DNA of 64,000 nt. Origin: Saccharothrix carnea (lineage in GTDB: Bacteria > Actinomycetota > Actinomycetes > Mycobacteriales > Pseudonocardiaceae). Shown here piece after piece: positions 8,650-17,197 of the stretch; position 1 is the stretch's first letter; every line of letters begins with the position of its first letter. Where the stretch lies: assembly GCF_003014735.1 (NCBI RefSeq), contig NZ_PYAX01000025.1, forward strand, positions 1 through 64,000, given 5' to 3'. The notes under the pieces were generated by a model, which did no database searches, was not told the origin of the DNA, and was given only the letters and a program-made list of their open reading frames with translations. The translations under genes were made by a program, and so were the position numbers.

Positions 8650-8679
8650 CCCTTCCCAACGTCGAGAAGAGGATTCGCC

Positions 8680-10977
8680 ATGCCCGCAGCACGAATGAGC
8701 AGGCCGGCGGCGCTCGCCGCCTGCCTGGTGCTCGCCCTGGTCGGCGCCGTCGCGCCGGCCTGGGTGGGTGCGGGGACGCCACCGGCCCAGGCCGCCGTCT
8801 CCACCGCCGACACCGAGCAGCTCAAGACGTGGTGGCACGACAACCACGAGTTCAACACCTCCAGCCCGGTCGCGAGCGACAAGGTCAGGCGCTCGTCGTT
8901 CTACGACGTCCAGGTCGCCACCGCGGCGGCGCCCACGACCAGGTACGACTCGTTCGCGTACATGAGCATCGCGCGCAGCGGCAAGGGCAAGATCGGCTAC
9001 ACCAAGGAGGACGGCGCCGAGTTCTCCTCGGCGGCGAACCTGACGATGAGCTGGTCGTCCTTCCAGTACGCCACCGACGTGTGGGTCGACGTCTCGCTGC
9101 GCACCGGCCAGAGCATCTCGTCGGCCGACCAGGTCAAGATCAAGCCCAGCGGCCTGGACTTCGCCAAGCAGCTCGTCGACGGCGACACCGTGCGCATCAA
9201 GGTCCCCTACAGCGCGGCGGGCCACCGCTTCTCCGTCGAGTTCGACCCGCAGCTGTACACGGCGTACAACGACATGTCGGGTCCGGCGGGTGACGCGGGC
9301 AAGCTCACCACCGCCTCGGGCGGCGGCAACCGCGCCATCCACACCGAGCCGCGCAACTCCATGATGATCTTCGCCGAACCGGCGCCCACCGGGGCGGAGC
9401 GGGACCGGCTGATCCCCACCTCGGCCTCGGGCAGCACCTACTACCCGTCGCAGGGGCAGGTCACCAACCTGAACACGATCAGCGAGGAGATCGTGTACTT
9501 CCGGCCCGGCACCTACTACATGACCTCGAAGTACCACGCGCTGCTGCCCAAGCAGGTCAAGTGGGTCTACCTGGCGCCCGGGGCGTACGTGAAGGGCGCC
9601 ATCCGGTTCCCCGACGACAGCCAGGGCCTGTACAAGGTGACCGGCTACGGCGTGCTCTCCGGTGAGCAGTACGTCTACGAGGCCGACACCGCCAACAACT
9701 ACAACCACCTCTCCGGCTCGTCCAACTGCCACTCCACGTGCGTGAAGATGCTGCAGTTCCAGTCGGCCCAGGGTCGGCAGCAGCACCTGGACCTGCAGGG
9801 TGTGACCATCAACGAGCCCCCGTACCACTCGTTCGTCGTCTACGGCGACGAGCAGACCTTCAGCATGCGGGTCGAGAACTACAAGCAGGTCGGCTCCTGG
9901 TACTGGCAGACGGACGGCATCGAGCTCTACCGCGGCAGCACCATGAGGAACACGTTCTTCAACGCCAACGACGACGTGCTGAAGATGTACCACAGCAACG
10001 TCAACATCGATAACACGGTGATCTGGAAGAACGAGAACGGCCCCGTCATCCAGTGGGGCTGGACCCCTCGCAACATCGACAACGTGCGGGTCTCCAACAC
10101 CCACGTCATCCACAACCGGATGTACTGGAAGGACGTCAAGTACAACACCTGCATCCTCAACTCCTCCTCGCACTGGGAGAACATGGGCTCGACCACCACG
10201 GCGAACCCCGGCACGTGGGTGAAGAACATGACCTTCGAGAACATCACCGTCGAGGGCATGACCAACTGCGCGATCCGCGTCTTCGCCCTGTCCAGCACCG
10301 AGAACATCCACGTCAAGAACCTCAAGATCGACGCCTGGAACCAGCTGGACAACTCCTCGCAGGTCAGCCTGCTCAAGCGGTACAGCAACGGCAGCGGGCA
10401 GAAGGTGACCCTGGGCAACGAGACCCGTGACAGCCGCGGCCTGAAGCTGGAGAACTACACGGTCGGCGGCACCGTCATCGACAAGGCCGGCACCAACTGG
10501 GCCGCGGACAAGCTCGGCCGGATCGGCTTCGACGCCGAGACCTGGGACAACTGGAACGCCTGGGGTCCCGGCGGCAACAACCCCGACCCGGTCACCGGCG
10601 GCACGATCGTCAACGGCGCGACCGCCAAGTGCGTCGACCGCGCGGGTGGCGGCACGGCGAACGGCACCGCGATCCAGCAGTGGGCGTGCGCCGAGGTGGC
10701 GTCCATGACCTGGGCGCTCGACGGGCAGCAGCTGAAGTCCGGCGGCAAGTGCGTGGACGTCGAAGGCGGCGCCACCGCCAACGGCACCAAGGCCCACCTG
10801 TGGGACTGCGGCCCCTGGGACAGCCAGAAGTGGGCCTTCCAGGCCAACGGCACCCTGAAGAACCTCAAGTCCAACCGCTGCCTGGACATCGAAGGCCAGA
10901 GCACGGCCGACGGCGCCCGCCTGCACCTGTGGGACTGCGGCAGCTGGAACAGTCAGAAGTGGACTCTCACCAGCTGA
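8680..10977 (+). CDS. Secreted GH49 dextranase with C-terminal CBM13 (ricin-B)
   Basis: 765 residues. A signal peptide covers about residues 1-39 (hydrophobic LACLVLALVGAVAP, cleavage near AQA-A). Residues about 40-630 are a GH49 beta-helix enzyme. Asp412 in WQTDGIELY and the pair Asp431-Asp432 in NANDDVLKMY have the +19/+20 spacing of the three catalytic Asp of fungal Dex49A. GH49 enzymes hydrolyse dextran or isopanose linkages with inversion. Residues about 640-765 form a ricin-type CBM13 with three repeats (CVDRAGG, CVDVEGG, CLDIEGQ) and Q-x-W ends. It supplies the isomaltooligosaccharides taken up by the importer. Preceded by its own candidate operator. Confidence 0.92.
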   Translation: MPAARMSRPAALAACLVLALVGAVAPAWVGAGTPPAQAAVSTADTEQLKTWWHDNHEFNTSSPVASDKVRRSSFYDVQVATAAAPTTRYDSFAYMSIARSGKGKIGYTKEDGAEFSSAANLTMSWSSFQYATDVWVDVSLRTGQSISSADQVKIKPSGLDFAKQLVDGDTVRIKVPYSAAGHRFSVEFDPQLYTAYNDMSGPAGDAGKLTTASGGGNRAIHTEPRNSMMIFAEPAPTGAERDRLIPTSASGSTYYPSQGQVTNLNTISEEIVYFRPGTYYMTSKYHALLPKQVKWVYLAPGAYVKGAIRFPDDSQGLYKVTGYGVLSGEQYVYEADTANNYNHLSGSSNCHSTCVKMLQFQSAQGRQQHLDLQGVTINEPPYHSFVVYGDEQTFSMRVENYKQVGSWYWQTDGIELYRGSTMRNTFFNANDDVLKMYHSNVNIDNTVIWKNENGPVIQWGWTPRNIDNVRVSNTHVIHNRMYWKDVKYNTCILNSSSHWENMGSTTTANPGTWVKNMTFENITVEGMTNCAIRVFALSSTENIHVKNLKIDAWNQLDNSSQVSLLKRYSNGSGQKVTLGNETRDSRGLKLENYTVGGTVIDKAGTNWAADKLGRIGFDAETWDNWNAWGPGGNNPDPVTGGTIVNGATAKCVDRAGGGTANGTAIQQWACAEVASMTWALDGQQLKSGGKCVDVEGGATANGTKAHLWDCGPWDSQKWAFQANGTLKNLKSNRCLDIEGQSTADGARLHLWDCGSWNSQKWTLTS

Positions 10978-11072
10978 TCTTCCCCGCACCGCAGCAGTTA
11001 CCCGCACTCGGACCTTCAGTCCACAATGGATGGTCCTATTAGTCTGATCGGGTACTACGCGAACATCCTTTG

Positions 11073-11102
11073 TTGACAGGGAAAATCGCGAACCACTAAC
11101 CT
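11073..11102 (+). promoter_or_regulatory. Likely promoter of the 235-residue secreted protein
   Basis: TTGACA (11073-11078) and TAACCT (11097-11102) with an 18-bp spacer, 87 bases before the ATG at 11189. The -35 box is a perfect consensus. Confidence 0.5.
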
Positions 11103-11188
11103 GAAAACGCCGCCGCCACGGTGTACCGAGCCCCGGTGGGTCACTCCTTTCCCCGGGCGCTTCCTTCCGATCCTGACGGAGGCACACC

Positions 11189-11896
11189 ATGAAGAAATCG
11201 GCCAAGGCGGCCTGGTCCGCCACCGGAGTCGCCGGTCTCGCGCTGTCCGCGGCGTTCGTCGCGTCCTCGCTGCCCGCGAGCGCGAACGTCGTCGCGGTCA
11301 CGTCCCCCGTGAGCGCGGGGCCGGCGGCCCACGGCCAGCAGTACCCGGACGGGCCCTCCTCGGTGGACGGCTCGCCCATGGAGCGGTGCCGCCGCGGCAC
11401 GGACTACGCCGTGCCGGGCCGCAACCCGGTCCTCGACGAGCCGCTGAACACCGGTTTCAAGAGCAACGTCGGCCTGTCGGTCAAGGTGCAGCTCGAAGGC
11501 GGCACGTACTACGGCAACCGCAAGCTCATCTTCACCAACACCAGCAGCTCGCCCGTGCACACCGACTGCCTGGTGCTGAAGTTCCGGGCGCCCTCGGGCT
11601 CGGTCGACCACCACTACCGGGCGTCGGTCCAGTACGGGCACCCGCAGCAGGACTACGTCGAGGTCCCGCGCGGCAACGGCGAGTCGCACTACATCATCCG
11701 GCTCGGGTTCCACGACGTGCCGCTGGCCGACCGCAACGTCCCGGTCGGGCAGACGTGGACCTACGAGCTGGCGGGCTCCAACCAGGGCTCGATGAGCCTG
11801 GAGGCCACGCGTGACTCCGTCGAGGTCCTGGCGGACATGAACGTCGGCGGCAACCACTGGATCTCCCAGTACGGCACCAAGCGCCTGGGCAACTGA
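11189..11896 (+). CDS. Secreted protein of unknown function, beta-rich
   Basis: 235 residues, ATG with ACGGAGG upstream. A signal peptide spans about residues 1-33 (LALSAAFVASSLPASA). The mature protein has one early Cys (MERCRRGTDYAVPG), one later Cys (HTDCLVLKF) that may pair with it, and alternating polar/hydrophobic strands such as LSVKVQLEGGTYYGNRKLIF and SHYIIRLGFHDVPLADRNVP. The pattern suggests a compact beta-sandwich, possibly carbohydrate-binding. I do not recognise the family. It has its own promoter and terminator beside the dextranase gene, so a role at the cell surface or on polysaccharide is only a guess. Confidence 0.7.
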   Translation: MKKSAKAAWSATGVAGLALSAAFVASSLPASANVVAVTSPVSAGPAAHGQQYPDGPSSVDGSPMERCRRGTDYAVPGRNPVLDEPLNTGFKSNVGLSVKVQLEGGTYYGNRKLIFTNTSSSPVHTDCLVLKFRAPSGSVDHHYRASVQYGHPQQDYVEVPRGNGESHYIIRLGFHDVPLADRNVPVGQTWTYELAGSNQGSMSLEATRDSVEVLADMNVGGNHWISQYGTKRLGN

Positions 11897-11911
11897 CGCC
11901 AGGTAGGGGTG

Positions 11912-11937
11912 GCGGCCCCGCAACGACGCGGGGCCGC
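11912..11937 (+). terminator. Terminator of the secreted protein gene
   Basis: Perfect 10-bp inverted repeat (11912-11921 with 11928-11937, 6-nt loop) 16 bases after the stop codon. Confidence 0.7.
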
Positions 11938-11963
11938 TGCCCGGCCATCCCGGGAGGATCCAC

Positions 11964-12377
11964 GTGAAGACCCTTGTCTGCTTTGCCCTGACCTTCGTGG
12001 TCGCCGCCGGTTGCGCGTCCGGCGAACCCGACCACTCTCACCACCGGCACCACTCGATGACGGCGGAGGACGCCGCGCGGCTGCGCGGGGTCGCCACCAC
12101 CTACCTCGGCCTGCTCTCGGGTGGCGACCCGACCACGGCCTGGAACATGTGGACCACCGACGCACAGCGGCGCGACCCGCGCGAGGCGTTCGTCGACCGG
12201 CTCGCGCACTGCGAGCCCGGAGTCCCGTACGAGGTGCTCGGCGTCGTCAGCGACGGGCCGGACCTCGCCCGGGTCGCCTGGCGGCACGGCGAGCGCACCG
12301 GCGAGCACCTGCTGCGCCTGCACGACGGCCAGTGGCGCGTCGACCCCGCCGACACCACCACCTGCGGTGCACCATGA
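11964..12377 (+). CDS. Small His-rich lipoprotein, hypothetical
   Basis: 137 residues from a GTG with GGGAGGA upstream. The signal ends in a lipobox (FVVAAGC, Cys17). The mature start is GEPDHSHHRHHSM, a His cluster that could bind metal. The rest (residues 35-130) resembles the small actinobacterial NTF2-like lipoproteins that measure about 100 residues: AATTYLGLLSGGD-like helix (VATTYLGLLSGGDPTTAW), then VAWRHGERTGEHLLRLHDGQWRVD. Its stop overlaps the start of the DoxX-like gene (ATGA), so the two form an operon. Confidence 0.75.
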   Translation: MKTLVCFALTFVVAAGCASGEPDHSHHRHHSMTAEDAARLRGVATTYLGLLSGGDPTTAWNMWTTDAQRRDPREAFVDRLAHCEPGVPYEVLGVVSDGPDLARVAWRHGERTGEHLLRLHDGQWRVDPADTTTCGAP

Positions 12378-12796
12378 CCGCCCGCGCGGTCACGTTGCTG
12401 CGCGGCTCGCTCGGCCTGGTCTTCGTCTGGTTCGGCGCGCTCAAGGTCGCCGACCTGACACCGGTCGCCGACCTGGTCGCCCGCACCGTGCCCTGGCTGG
12501 ACCGCCACCTGCTGCTGGTCTCGCTCGGCACGGTGGAGATCGTGCTCGGCGCGGCCCTGTGGCTCGGCCGCCGGCTGCGCTGGGTCGCGGCGGTCGCCCT
12601 GGCCCACCTGCTGGGGACGTTCCTGGTGCTGGTGGTCCAGCCGCAGGCGGCGTTCCAGGAGGGCAACCCGCTGCTGCTCACCACCGAGGGCGAGTTCGTG
12701 GTCAAGAACCTCGTCCTGATCACCGCGTGCCTGGTGCTGATGGCCGCGGATCAACCACGACAGCAGGCCCAAGAACTCATCGGCGCACGAAAATAG
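12374..12796 (+). CDS. DoxX/YkgB-like small membrane protein
   Basis: 140 residues with four predicted transmembrane helices: about residues 5-25 (LLRGSLGLVFVWFGALKVAD), 45-65, 70-90 and 110-130. The F-x-W-F-G-A-L-K-V-A-D start, the PWL segment and GEFVVKNLVLI near the end fit DoxX/DUF417-type proteins. Function in this group is poorly defined; some act in redox or thiosulfate-linked complexes. Translationally coupled to the upstream His-rich lipoprotein (4-base overlap), so they may act together at the membrane. Confidence 0.8.
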   Translation: MTARAVTLLRGSLGLVFVWFGALKVADLTPVADLVARTVPWLDRHLLLVSLGTVEIVLGAALWLGRRLRWVAAVALAHLLGTFLVLVVQPQAAFQEGNPLLLTTEGEFVVKNLVLITACLVLMAADQPRQQAQELIGARK

Positions 12797-12814
12797 ACCA
12801 CAACGAGGTGGCAC

Positions 12815-13042
12815 ATGCGATCCGCACGACGCAGGGTGGCGAGCAGCGCGACCGTACCGGCGTCAGGGGCGGCACTGGTCGCGGGCGTGCCCGGGACCGG
12901 ATCGGCGGCGGAGAACGCCCCCGGCGCGCCCGGTCGGCAACCGGCGACCTGGGCGCCCGCGAACAAGCAGGGCTTCCGTCAACGGCGCACCCGCCTGACG
13001 CGCCCCGGACACCCCTGCCCGGCCCGAACCGCGCAGGGGTGA
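12815..13042 (+). pseudogene. N-terminal remnant of a secreted GH15 glucodextranase/glucoamylase
   Basis: A frame with GAGGTGG before its ATG encodes a signal-like N-terminus, then AENAPGAPGRQPATWAPANK and QGF. This PGAPG...TW-P-x-x-K-Q-G-F sequence is the characteristic mature start of bacterial GH15 glucodextranases, which normally continue GTA...SKVWFTL for over 600 residues. Here the reading breaks after QGF into unrelated sequence and stops at codon 76. Such an enzyme removes glucose from alpha-1,6-glucans, so it would have belonged to the dextran locus. Identification is from memory of the family start. Confidence 0.6.
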
Positions 13043-13076
13043 GCGGGGTCGCCGGTGGCGGCCTGCGACCCCGCTC
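13041..13076. terminator. Hairpin between two gene remnants
   Basis: Perfect 12-bp inverted repeat (13041-13052 with 13065-13076, 12-nt loop) overlapping the end of the GH15 remnant. It may be the old terminator of that gene, left after deletion of the body. Confidence 0.5.
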
Positions 13077-13086
13077 CCGCAAGAGC

Positions 13087-13123
13087 GGTGGCGTCGTCAC
13101 GGACCTACCGGGACGACGCCACC
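13087..13123. other. Second hairpin in the remnant region
   Basis: Perfect 12-bp inverted repeat (13087-13098 with 13112-13123, 13-nt loop) just downstream of the previous hairpin. Role unknown; a second terminator is possible. Confidence 0.4.
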
Positions 13124-13150
13124 GTGGGCGGCCCTGCCGCCTCTCCACCA

Positions 13151-13273
13151 CCCGACTACAAGACCGAGGTGAACACCTCCGGCTGCACCGGCCGCCACGT
13201 CGTCATCACGATCTGGAAGGCCTCGCACGTGGACAAGAAGTACTTCCTGTGCGGTGACGTCGACTTCGGCTGA
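13151..13273 (+). pseudogene. C-terminal remnant resembling an AA10 LPMO / chitin-binding protein
   Basis: The last 39 codons before a TGA encode YKTEVNTSGCTGRHVVITIW then KASHVDKKYFLCGDVDFG. The G-R-H-V-v-x-x-I-W-x-A-S-H-x-D...Y-F-L-C-x-D-V-x-F pattern is that of the closing strand of AA10 copper monooxygenases, where the Cys closes a disulfide. No N-terminal His, no first domain half and no start codon with a ribosome site are present, so it is a fragment. It lies directly after the GH15 remnant and before an intact SDR gene. Moderately sure. Confidence 0.5.
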
Positions 13274-13485
13274 GCTCCGGAACGGCACCGTCCCGCGACG
13301 AACGGGGCGGTGCCGCCGTCGTCAAGGGTCCGCGCCGGTGTTTCTTCGGGATGCCCACCTGACCGCAGGCCTGCCCTCCGAACGGTCGAGGCGAGCGGCC
13401 GAGACCTGTTAGCGTCGATCTCCGACATCTGCTGGGACTGATCATCAGCGTCCGCGCTCGTCCGGCGCGGGTAGGGGGATTTTCG

Positions 13486-14478
13486 ATGGGGCGTTGGTTG
13501 GTACTGGGCGGCACCCGGTTCCTGTCCCAGGCGGTCGCCGCCGCCGCGGTGGCGCGGGGGCACGAAGTGATCTGCGCCGCTCGGGGTGAGTCCGGGATGC
13601 CACCCGAAGGGGCCCGGTTGGTGAAGGTGGACCGCGACACCGAGGACGCGTTGGCGCCACTGCGCGGTGAGCAGTTCGACGCCGTGGTCGACGTGGCCTT
13701 CATCTCCTACCGGTGGGTGCGGGAGGCGTTGGCCGAGCTGGGTGAGAAGGCCGGGCACTGGACGTTCGTCTCGACGATGAGCGTCTACGCCGACCTGTCG
13801 CGCCGCGGCGGCGGTGTGGACGACCCGGTGCGGGAACCGCGCTACACCGACCCGACGGATCCAGAGGACTTCGGCGCCTACGGGCAGATCAAGGTGGCCT
13901 CCGAGCAAGCGGTCATGGAGGCGGTCGGTGACCGCGCGCTGGTGGTGCGCCCCGGCCTGGTCTGCGGTCCGGACGACGAGGCCGACCGGTTCGGCTACTG
14001 GCCGGCCAGGTTCGCCCGCGGCGGGCGCGCGGTGGTCCCCGACGCGCCCGACCAGCCGTGCCAGATCATCGACGTCCGCGATCTCGCCGAGTGGATCGTG
14101 CTCGCGGGCGAGCAGGGGATCACCGGCACCTTCGACACCTGCGGCCCTCCCACCACCCTCGGCACGGTGCTGGACGAGATCGCGACCGCGGTCGGCGCCG
14201 CCGACTTGGAGCGCGTCCCGGTGTCACCGGAAGAGCTCGGTGCGGCGGGCATCATGCCCTGGCAGGGCCCGCGATCACTGCCGCTGTGGTTGCCCGACAT
14301 CCTCTGGGGCGTGGTCGACCGCGACACCGCCCCGGCCCTGGCCGCCGGCCTGCGGTGCAGGCCGATCGCCGAGACGGCCCTGGCCGCACTGGAAACCGAA
14401 CGCGCGCTCGGCACCGATCGCGAGCGGCAGGCCGGCCTGACCGCGGCGGAGGAAGCCGAACTGCTGGACGGGCGGTGA
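13486..14478 (+). CDS. Extended SDR NAD-dependent epimerase/reductase
   Basis: 330 residues, ATG after GGGGGA. The Rossmann start is WLVLGGTRFLSQAVAAAAVARG (G-G-T-R-F-L, the variant found in RNA-binding CP41-like and actinobacterial SDRs). FVSTMSVYAD and the Y-x-x-x-K pair (YGQIK) follow at about residues 85-140, then VVRPGLVCGPDDEADRFGYW. It should bind NAD(P) and act on a sugar nucleotide or other hydroxyl substrate. The substrate cannot be read from sequence. The gene is alone, with no operon partner. Confidence 0.85.
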   Translation: MGRWLVLGGTRFLSQAVAAAAVARGHEVICAARGESGMPPEGARLVKVDRDTEDALAPLRGEQFDAVVDVAFISYRWVREALAELGEKAGHWTFVSTMSVYADLSRRGGGVDDPVREPRYTDPTDPEDFGAYGQIKVASEQAVMEAVGDRALVVRPGLVCGPDDEADRFGYWPARFARGGRAVVPDAPDQPCQIIDVRDLAEWIVLAGEQGITGTFDTCGPPTTLGTVLDEIATAVGAADLERVPVSPEELGAAGIMPWQGPRSLPLWLPDILWGVVDRDTAPALAAGLRCRPIAETALAALETERALGTDRERQAGLTAAEEAELLDGR

Positions 14479-14880
14479 GATCGGCCGGCCATCCGGGTCG
14501 CTCCGAGTCCGGTTCGGGTCTGTCGGTCCGAACAGCCTGGTGGCGACCCGGCCCGGGTCCGGCCGCGGCTGCACCCGGCCGCGGGTGACCAGGGCACTCA
14601 CCCGGTGCTCCCGTGAACGTGCGGGCGTGCTGGAGTGTCGAGAAGCAGCGCGAGCGTGGATTCGGCGCCCTGGTTGCGGTTGCGTCCGCCGCGACCGGCG
14701 CCGACCTCCCGCGACGTCACCGGCAGCCGGTGGGTCGACGCCCTGCTCGGCGTCGCCATCCGGTCCCTGCGAGCCGACCGCGACCCCCCTGACGGCCACC
14801 CGGGGAATCGCGGTCGAACGAGCGGCACTGCCGCTGTCTCCGCCCCTCGCTCGCGCAGGTCCCGCAGCTGCTGCCGCTCA
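14479..14880. other. 402-base intergenic region without a supported gene
   Basis: Lies between two convergent genes. Short open frames on both strands have no ribosome site and Arg/Pro-rich out-of-frame composition. I see no clear hairpin terminator, only short repeated CCGGCCGCGG blocks near 14560-14585. Confidence 0.5.
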
Positions 14881-15240
14881 TCAGGTGGTCGAGGTCGGCG
14901 TGGTGCCGGTCGAGCGGGGGTGGACGGTGATGAGCTCGTCCATGCCGACGACCCGCATGGCTTTGGCGACGTGGGAGGGCGCGTCGGTGATGGTGAGCGT
15001 GCCGCCGTCTGCGTGCAGTCGTCGCCAGACGCCGAGCAGGGCGCTCAGCCCCGAGGAGTCGCAGAACTCGACGCGCGAGAAGTCCAGCACGAGGTGGAGC
15101 ACGCCGCTGGTCATGGCCAGCACGTCGCCGTACATGCCGGGGGCGGTGCTGTAGTCGATCTCACCGCCCACGTCGAGCGTGGTCCGCTCGTCGATTGTCG
15201 TCGTGGTCCGCGTGACGGTGACTCTGGGCAGGTTGTTCAC
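14881..15240 (-). CDS. STAS-domain anti-sigma factor antagonist
   Basis: 119 residues from a GTG overlapping the stop of the upstream phosphatase gene (GTGA). The STAS core has LDVGGEIDYSTAPGM, LVLDFSRVEFCDSSGLSALL with the phosphorylatable Ser in DSSGL, and ALVTITDAPSHV-like closing strand. These proteins bind an anti-sigma kinase when unphosphorylated and so free a stress sigma factor. The adjacent PP2C phosphatase probably dephosphorylates it. No RsbW-type kinase gene is in the window, so the partner switch is incomplete here. Confidence 0.9.
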   Translation of the reverse strand: MNNLPRVTVTRTTTTIDERTTLDVGGEIDYSTAPGMYGDVLAMTSGVLHLVLDFSRVEFCDSSGLSALLGVWRRLHADGGTLTITDAPSHVAKAMRVVGMDELITVHPRSTGTTPTSTT

Positions 15241-16652
15241 TGGCGCTCGCCGTCTTCCTGGGTGTCGGAGCCCGCGGGATCCTGTAGGTCGGGAACAGGC
15301 GGCATGCTCAAGACCAGCAGGGCGACGTCGTCGGCGCGTTGTGCGTCGAACCGGTCGAGCAGTGCGACCACGTGCCCGGTCAGCTCGTCGGCCCGGCAGC
15401 CGCCGTGCCCGCCGAGGAACGCCCGCACCGCCTCCTCGCCGAACTCCTCGCCGCCGTGCGTGCGAGCCTCGGTGAGGCCGTCTGTGTAGAGCACCAGGGC
15501 GTCGCCGGGGCGCAGGGTGGCGGTGCAGGTGACGAAGCGGGCGTCGGGCAGCATGCCGATGAGCATCCCCTCCGGTGTGGACAGGGGCCGGACGTCACCC
15601 GAGGGGGACAGCAGGTACGGCGGTGGGTGGCCGCCGGAGACGACGGTCACGTCGAACCCCGTTGGCTCACTCGCCTCCGCGGAGGGCTGCGGGGTGAGCA
15701 CGGCGAACACAGCGGTGCAGAACTTCGGCATCGCGTCGAGGGTCTGCTCGGCGATCATCGCGGTGTTCAGCTCGGTCAATGCCTCCGCGGGGTCGTCGTG
15801 GTGCGCGGCCAGCGACCGCAGCGTGTACCGGACGAACGAGGTCAGCGCCGCCGCCGGCGCGCCCTTGCCGCACACGTCGCCGAGCACGACGGCCCACCGG
15901 CCACCGGCCATGGGGAAGACGTCGTAGAAGTCGCCACCCACCTGGCGTACGGACGCGGGCTGGTAGTGCGCCGCCAGTTCCAGCCCCGAGATGCGGGGGA
16001 GTGCCGGTGGGATCAGGCTGCGTTGCAGGGTGGAGGCGAACGACTCGATCTCCGAGCGGTCGCGTTCGGCCTGCTGCCGCTGCTCCCGTTCCGCCCTCAA
16101 CCGGTGAATCGCCGCCATGCGCAGCTCCAACTCGTCCAGCACCACCGCCGCGAGATCGCGCAGCGTGTCGATCTCCGCCTCCTTGATCTCCCTCGGACGG
16201 GTGTCGATCACGTTCACCGTGCCCAACCGCTCGCCCTCCGCGGTGACGATCGGTGCGGCGGCGTAGAACCGGACTCCGAGGTCGCCGGTGACCAGCGGGT
16301 TGTCCCGCGATCGCGGGTCGTGTGCCGCGTCGGTGACCACGTAGGGCTCGTCGGCGAGGATCGCTGATCCGCACAAGCCGGGGTCACGGCCGATCTGCGT
16401 CACCCCGTCCAAGCCGTGAGTGGCCTTGAACCAGATCCGGTCCTCGTCCACGATCGTCACCGTCGCGATCGGGACGTCGAACCACCGCGCGGCCAGTCGC
16501 GCGATCCGGTCGAAGGCTCCGTCCGGTGGCGTGTCGAGGATGTCGTACCGCCGCACGGCGGCGATCCGCGCCGCCTCGACGTCCTCGGGCGACTTCCCGC
16601 GGTCCGCCGGCGACCTCGCCGCCTCCCGCCGTGGAACACCCACCTCAGCCAC
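15237..16652 (-). CDS. GAF-domain PP2C (SpoIIE/RsbU-type) phosphatase
   Basis: About 471 residues if the tandem GTG near 16652 is used; a GGAG lies just upstream. A GAF sensor occupies roughly residues 25-175 (RRYDILDTPPDGAFDRIARL through GTVNVIDTRPREI), a short coiled linker (AEREQRQQAERDRSEIESFA) follows, then a SpoIIE domain from about 225: LIPPALPRISGLELAAHYQP, GGDFYDVF, LGDVCGKG, VSGGHPPPY, LYTDGLTEAR and DDVALLVL, with the metal-binding Asp residues. It should dephosphorylate an anti-anti-sigma factor, almost certainly the STAS protein whose start overlaps its stop. No transmembrane segment, so a cytosolic signal such as redox state or a small ligand is sensed by GAF. Confidence 0.88.
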   Translation of the reverse strand: MAEVGVPRREAARSPADRGKSPEDVEAARIAAVRRYDILDTPPDGAFDRIARLAARWFDVPIATVTIVDEDRIWFKATHGLDGVTQIGRDPGLCGSAILADEPYVVTDAAHDPRSRDNPLVTGDLGVRFYAAAPIVTAEGERLGTVNVIDTRPREIKEAEIDTLRDLAAVVLDELELRMAAIHRLRAEREQRQQAERDRSEIESFASTLQRSLIPPALPRISGLELAAHYQPASVRQVGGDFYDVFPMAGGRWAVVLGDVCGKGAPAAALTSFVRYTLRSLAAHHDDPAEALTELNTAMIAEQTLDAMPKFCTAVFAVLTPQPSAEASEPTGFDVTVVSGGHPPPYLLSPSGDVRPLSTPEGMLIGMLPDARFVTCTATLRPGDALVLYTDGLTEARTHGGEEFGEEAVRAFLGGHGGCRADELTGHVVALLDRFDAQRADDVALLVLSMPPVPDLQDPAGSDTQEDGERQ

Positions 16653-16761
16653 CACCGCTCCGACCAGTCGACCAGACAGGTCCAGCCTGGCACGAGGTCG
16701 CCGCCGGCCACCAGCCGATCGTGAACCGACCGGGCACGGCGACGCCGTGCGGTGCGCGCGC

Positions 16762-16798
16762 CAGGGGCGGGACCGGCTGATTGCCGATCCCGCCCCTG
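16762..16798. other. Strong hairpin upstream of the phosphatase gene
   Basis: Perfect 11-bp inverted repeat (16762-16772 with 16788-16798) extended by an inner CGGC/GCCG pair. It lies between divergent genes rather than at a gene end, so it may be a stray terminator or a regulatory structure in the 5' leader of the phosphatase transcript. Confidence 0.45.
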
Positions 16799-16981
16799 TC
16801 CGTGTGGTGCTGTCCACCTCAGGTGGCCGATGGCCCAAGCGTCCCCGCCGTGGCCCGCCCGGCTGCCGGGCGACATGCGCCAGGTGACCGGGTCACCCCA
16901 TCGGGTGAGAACGACGCGTCCCGCGCTTGATCGGCACGTGACCGTCATGCGGGGCCCGGTGTCGCGGCACAGACTTCGGTC

Positions 16982-17197
16982 ATGGGTGAGAAGGAGTTCC
17001 GCAAGGGTGACGAGGTCACCTGGTCCAGTCACGGGCAGACGGTGCACGGCGAGGTGGTCGAGGAGATCACCGAGGACACCGAGGCGGCCGGCCGGCAGGT
17101 GCGGGCGTCGGAGGAAGATCCGCAGTACCGGGTGCGCAGCGACAAGAGCGGCAAGGACGCGGTGCACAAGCCGACCGCGCTGGAGGACGACTCGTGA
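16982..17197 (+). CDS. DUF2945 (HVA1/TUDOR-like) small protein
   Basis: 71 residues. F-R-K-G-D-E-V-T-W-S-S-H-G at the start, GEVVEEITED, and YRVRSDKSGKDAVHKPTAL match the DUF2945 family, small beta-barrel proteins related to the fungal hypervirulence-associated domain. Biochemical role is unknown; they often sit beside DUF3140 proteins. That is so here: the next gene begins in a GTGA overlap with this stop. Confidence 0.9.
   Translation: MGEKEFRKGDEVTWSSHGQTVHGEVVEEITEDTEAAGRQVRASEEDPQYRVRSDKSGKDAVHKPTALEDDS

Noticed and set aside
8617-11400. 927-codon minus-strand frame opposite the dextranase gene
   Set aside because: Shadow frame; the plus strand carries GH49 catalytic residues, a signal peptide and CBM13.
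14540-15154. Plus-strand frames over the STAS gene and preceding gap
   Set aside because: No ribosome site or family signature, and overlap with the STAS gene on the other strand.
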